Shown piece by piece: positions 63,709-64,000 of a stretch of 64,000 nt of DNA. The notes below the pieces were generated by a model. The model was not told the DNA's origin and ran no database searches. It saw only the letters and a list, made by a program, of their open reading frames with translations. The DNA comes from Serpentinicella sp031432315 (GTDB lineage Bacteria; Bacillota; Clostridia; Peptostreptococcales; Natronincolaceae), in assembly GCF_031432315.1 (NCBI RefSeq), contig NZ_JAVKGO010000002.1, positions 124,001 to 188,000 on the forward strand. Reading direction: 5' to 3'. Position 1 is the first letter of the stretch. Every line of letters starts with the position of its first letter. Made by a program: the position numbers and the translations under genes.

Positions 63709-64000
63709 GAAGAAAGTATATGGCAGTAGAAATGACAAATCAAAGATTTAAGATTTTCTTGCATAAGTTCGTCAACAACTCCTTTGACGTTGGACGAGCT
63801 AATAGAAACGGGCTTTTAATATATTGTATTAGAAATTCACTTAAGCCTTAAATTTTTGATAATACAACCGTTCTACTCACTCTGCTTCTAGTAATATATC
63901 TATACTTTTTATGTAGTGTTACTAGACTTCCGCCGTCGTTTTCTAGCCAATCGCATCTTTGCTCTTGGGAAAACTTGGCCTTTATAACACAAAATCACTA
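63702..64000. other. Possible element edge or gene-remnant region after rlmD
   Basis: About 300 bp without a supported gene. It differs from the rest in composition, with GC-richer stretches such as CTTCCGCCGTCGTTTTC near 63928. A plus frame of 43 codons (63720-63851) and a minus frame of about 48 codons (63848-63994, no start codon and two stops in frame at the edge) both look protein-like but neither is convincing. The window stops here, so a larger element could follow. Confidence 0.35.
63720..63851 (+). CDS. Doubtful 43-aa frame after rlmD
   Basis: ATG at 63720, weak GAAGAAAG site 5-6 bp away; sequence MAVEMTNQRFKIFLHKFVNN... has no recognised motif. Listed because it is in the suspected element edge and too short for the usual cut-off. 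It may be a remnant. Confidence 0.2.
   Translation: MAVEMTNQRFKIFLHKFVNNSFDVGRANRNGLLIYCIRNSLKP

Noticed and set aside
63848..63994. Minus-strand frame of about 48 codons at the right edge
   Set aside because: No start codon, and two stops in frame at the window edge; not a gene by itself.

Overview
The window is low-GC, AT-rich DNA with tightly packed genes, strong purine-rich Shine-Dalgarno sites and frequent TTG/GTG starts. It looks like the chromosome of an anaerobic, probably spore-forming member of the Clostridia (Alkaliphilus/Natronincola-like by general impression; no 16S gene is present to prove this). Supporting gene types are a Spo0E-like phosphatase, a DUF1540 protein, lysine 2,3-aminomutase, a ferredoxin-type aldo/keto reductase, a CBS/DRTGG pyrophosphatase, FabV-type enoyl reductase, a Trp T-box and HrcA/CIRCE control. 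No tRNA, rRNA, complete insertion sequence or cas gene was seen.

Layout. 1-11.1 kb: a signalling island made of a hybrid histidine kinase (cut by the window start), a small unknown protein, a REC-HPt protein, an OmpR-type regulator, and a complete cheA-cheW-mcp-cheR-cheB operon without cheY, followed by a Spo0E-like gene. 11.1-14.3 kb: a small lipoprotein and a second OmpR/HK two-component pair. Three promoters here (before 2146, before cheA and before the lipoprotein) carry about four TTTACA-like hexamers spaced 10-12 bp apart, ending 30-31 bp before a -10 box. This suggests one PhoB/PhoP-type regulon. 14.4-30.4 kb: a frameshifted LURP-one gene, pyrophosphatase, rhodanese, two ABC transporters, a YgiQ-like radical SAM protein, an LTA-synthase-like protein, Dps and HtpG with a perfect CIRCE operator.

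30.5-43.5 kb: two tandem unknown paralogues (the first with an A-tract frameshift), a two-copy 30-bp repeat with a 36-bp spacer, a nitrilase, a YeiH transporter, an amidase, an aldo/keto reductase, an unusual PLP-fold/GNAT fusion beside lysine 2,3-aminomutase, a sigma-54 promoter before an OFA-family transporter, CvfB, and Fur-boxed fabV. 43.5-64 kb: mostly housekeeping genes: msrA, sbcDC-like pair, trpB under a Trp T-box, NhaC-like antiporter, prfC, a LysM protein, radical SAM, an alarmone synthetase, class II aldolase, pssA, a pseudouridine synthase and rlmD. The end of rlmD carries a long hairpin and then sequence that may be a scar or the edge of an integrated element.

Working together: the first 14 kb looks like a chemosensory array coupled to phosphorelay parts rather than a classical flagellar system. 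The 34-40 kb block suggests amino-acid (lysine/beta-lysine) metabolism. The rest is general metabolism, envelope and RNA/ribosome maintenance. Start codons were moved from the longest possible frame to the start that follows a good ribosome-binding site where the sequence supported it.
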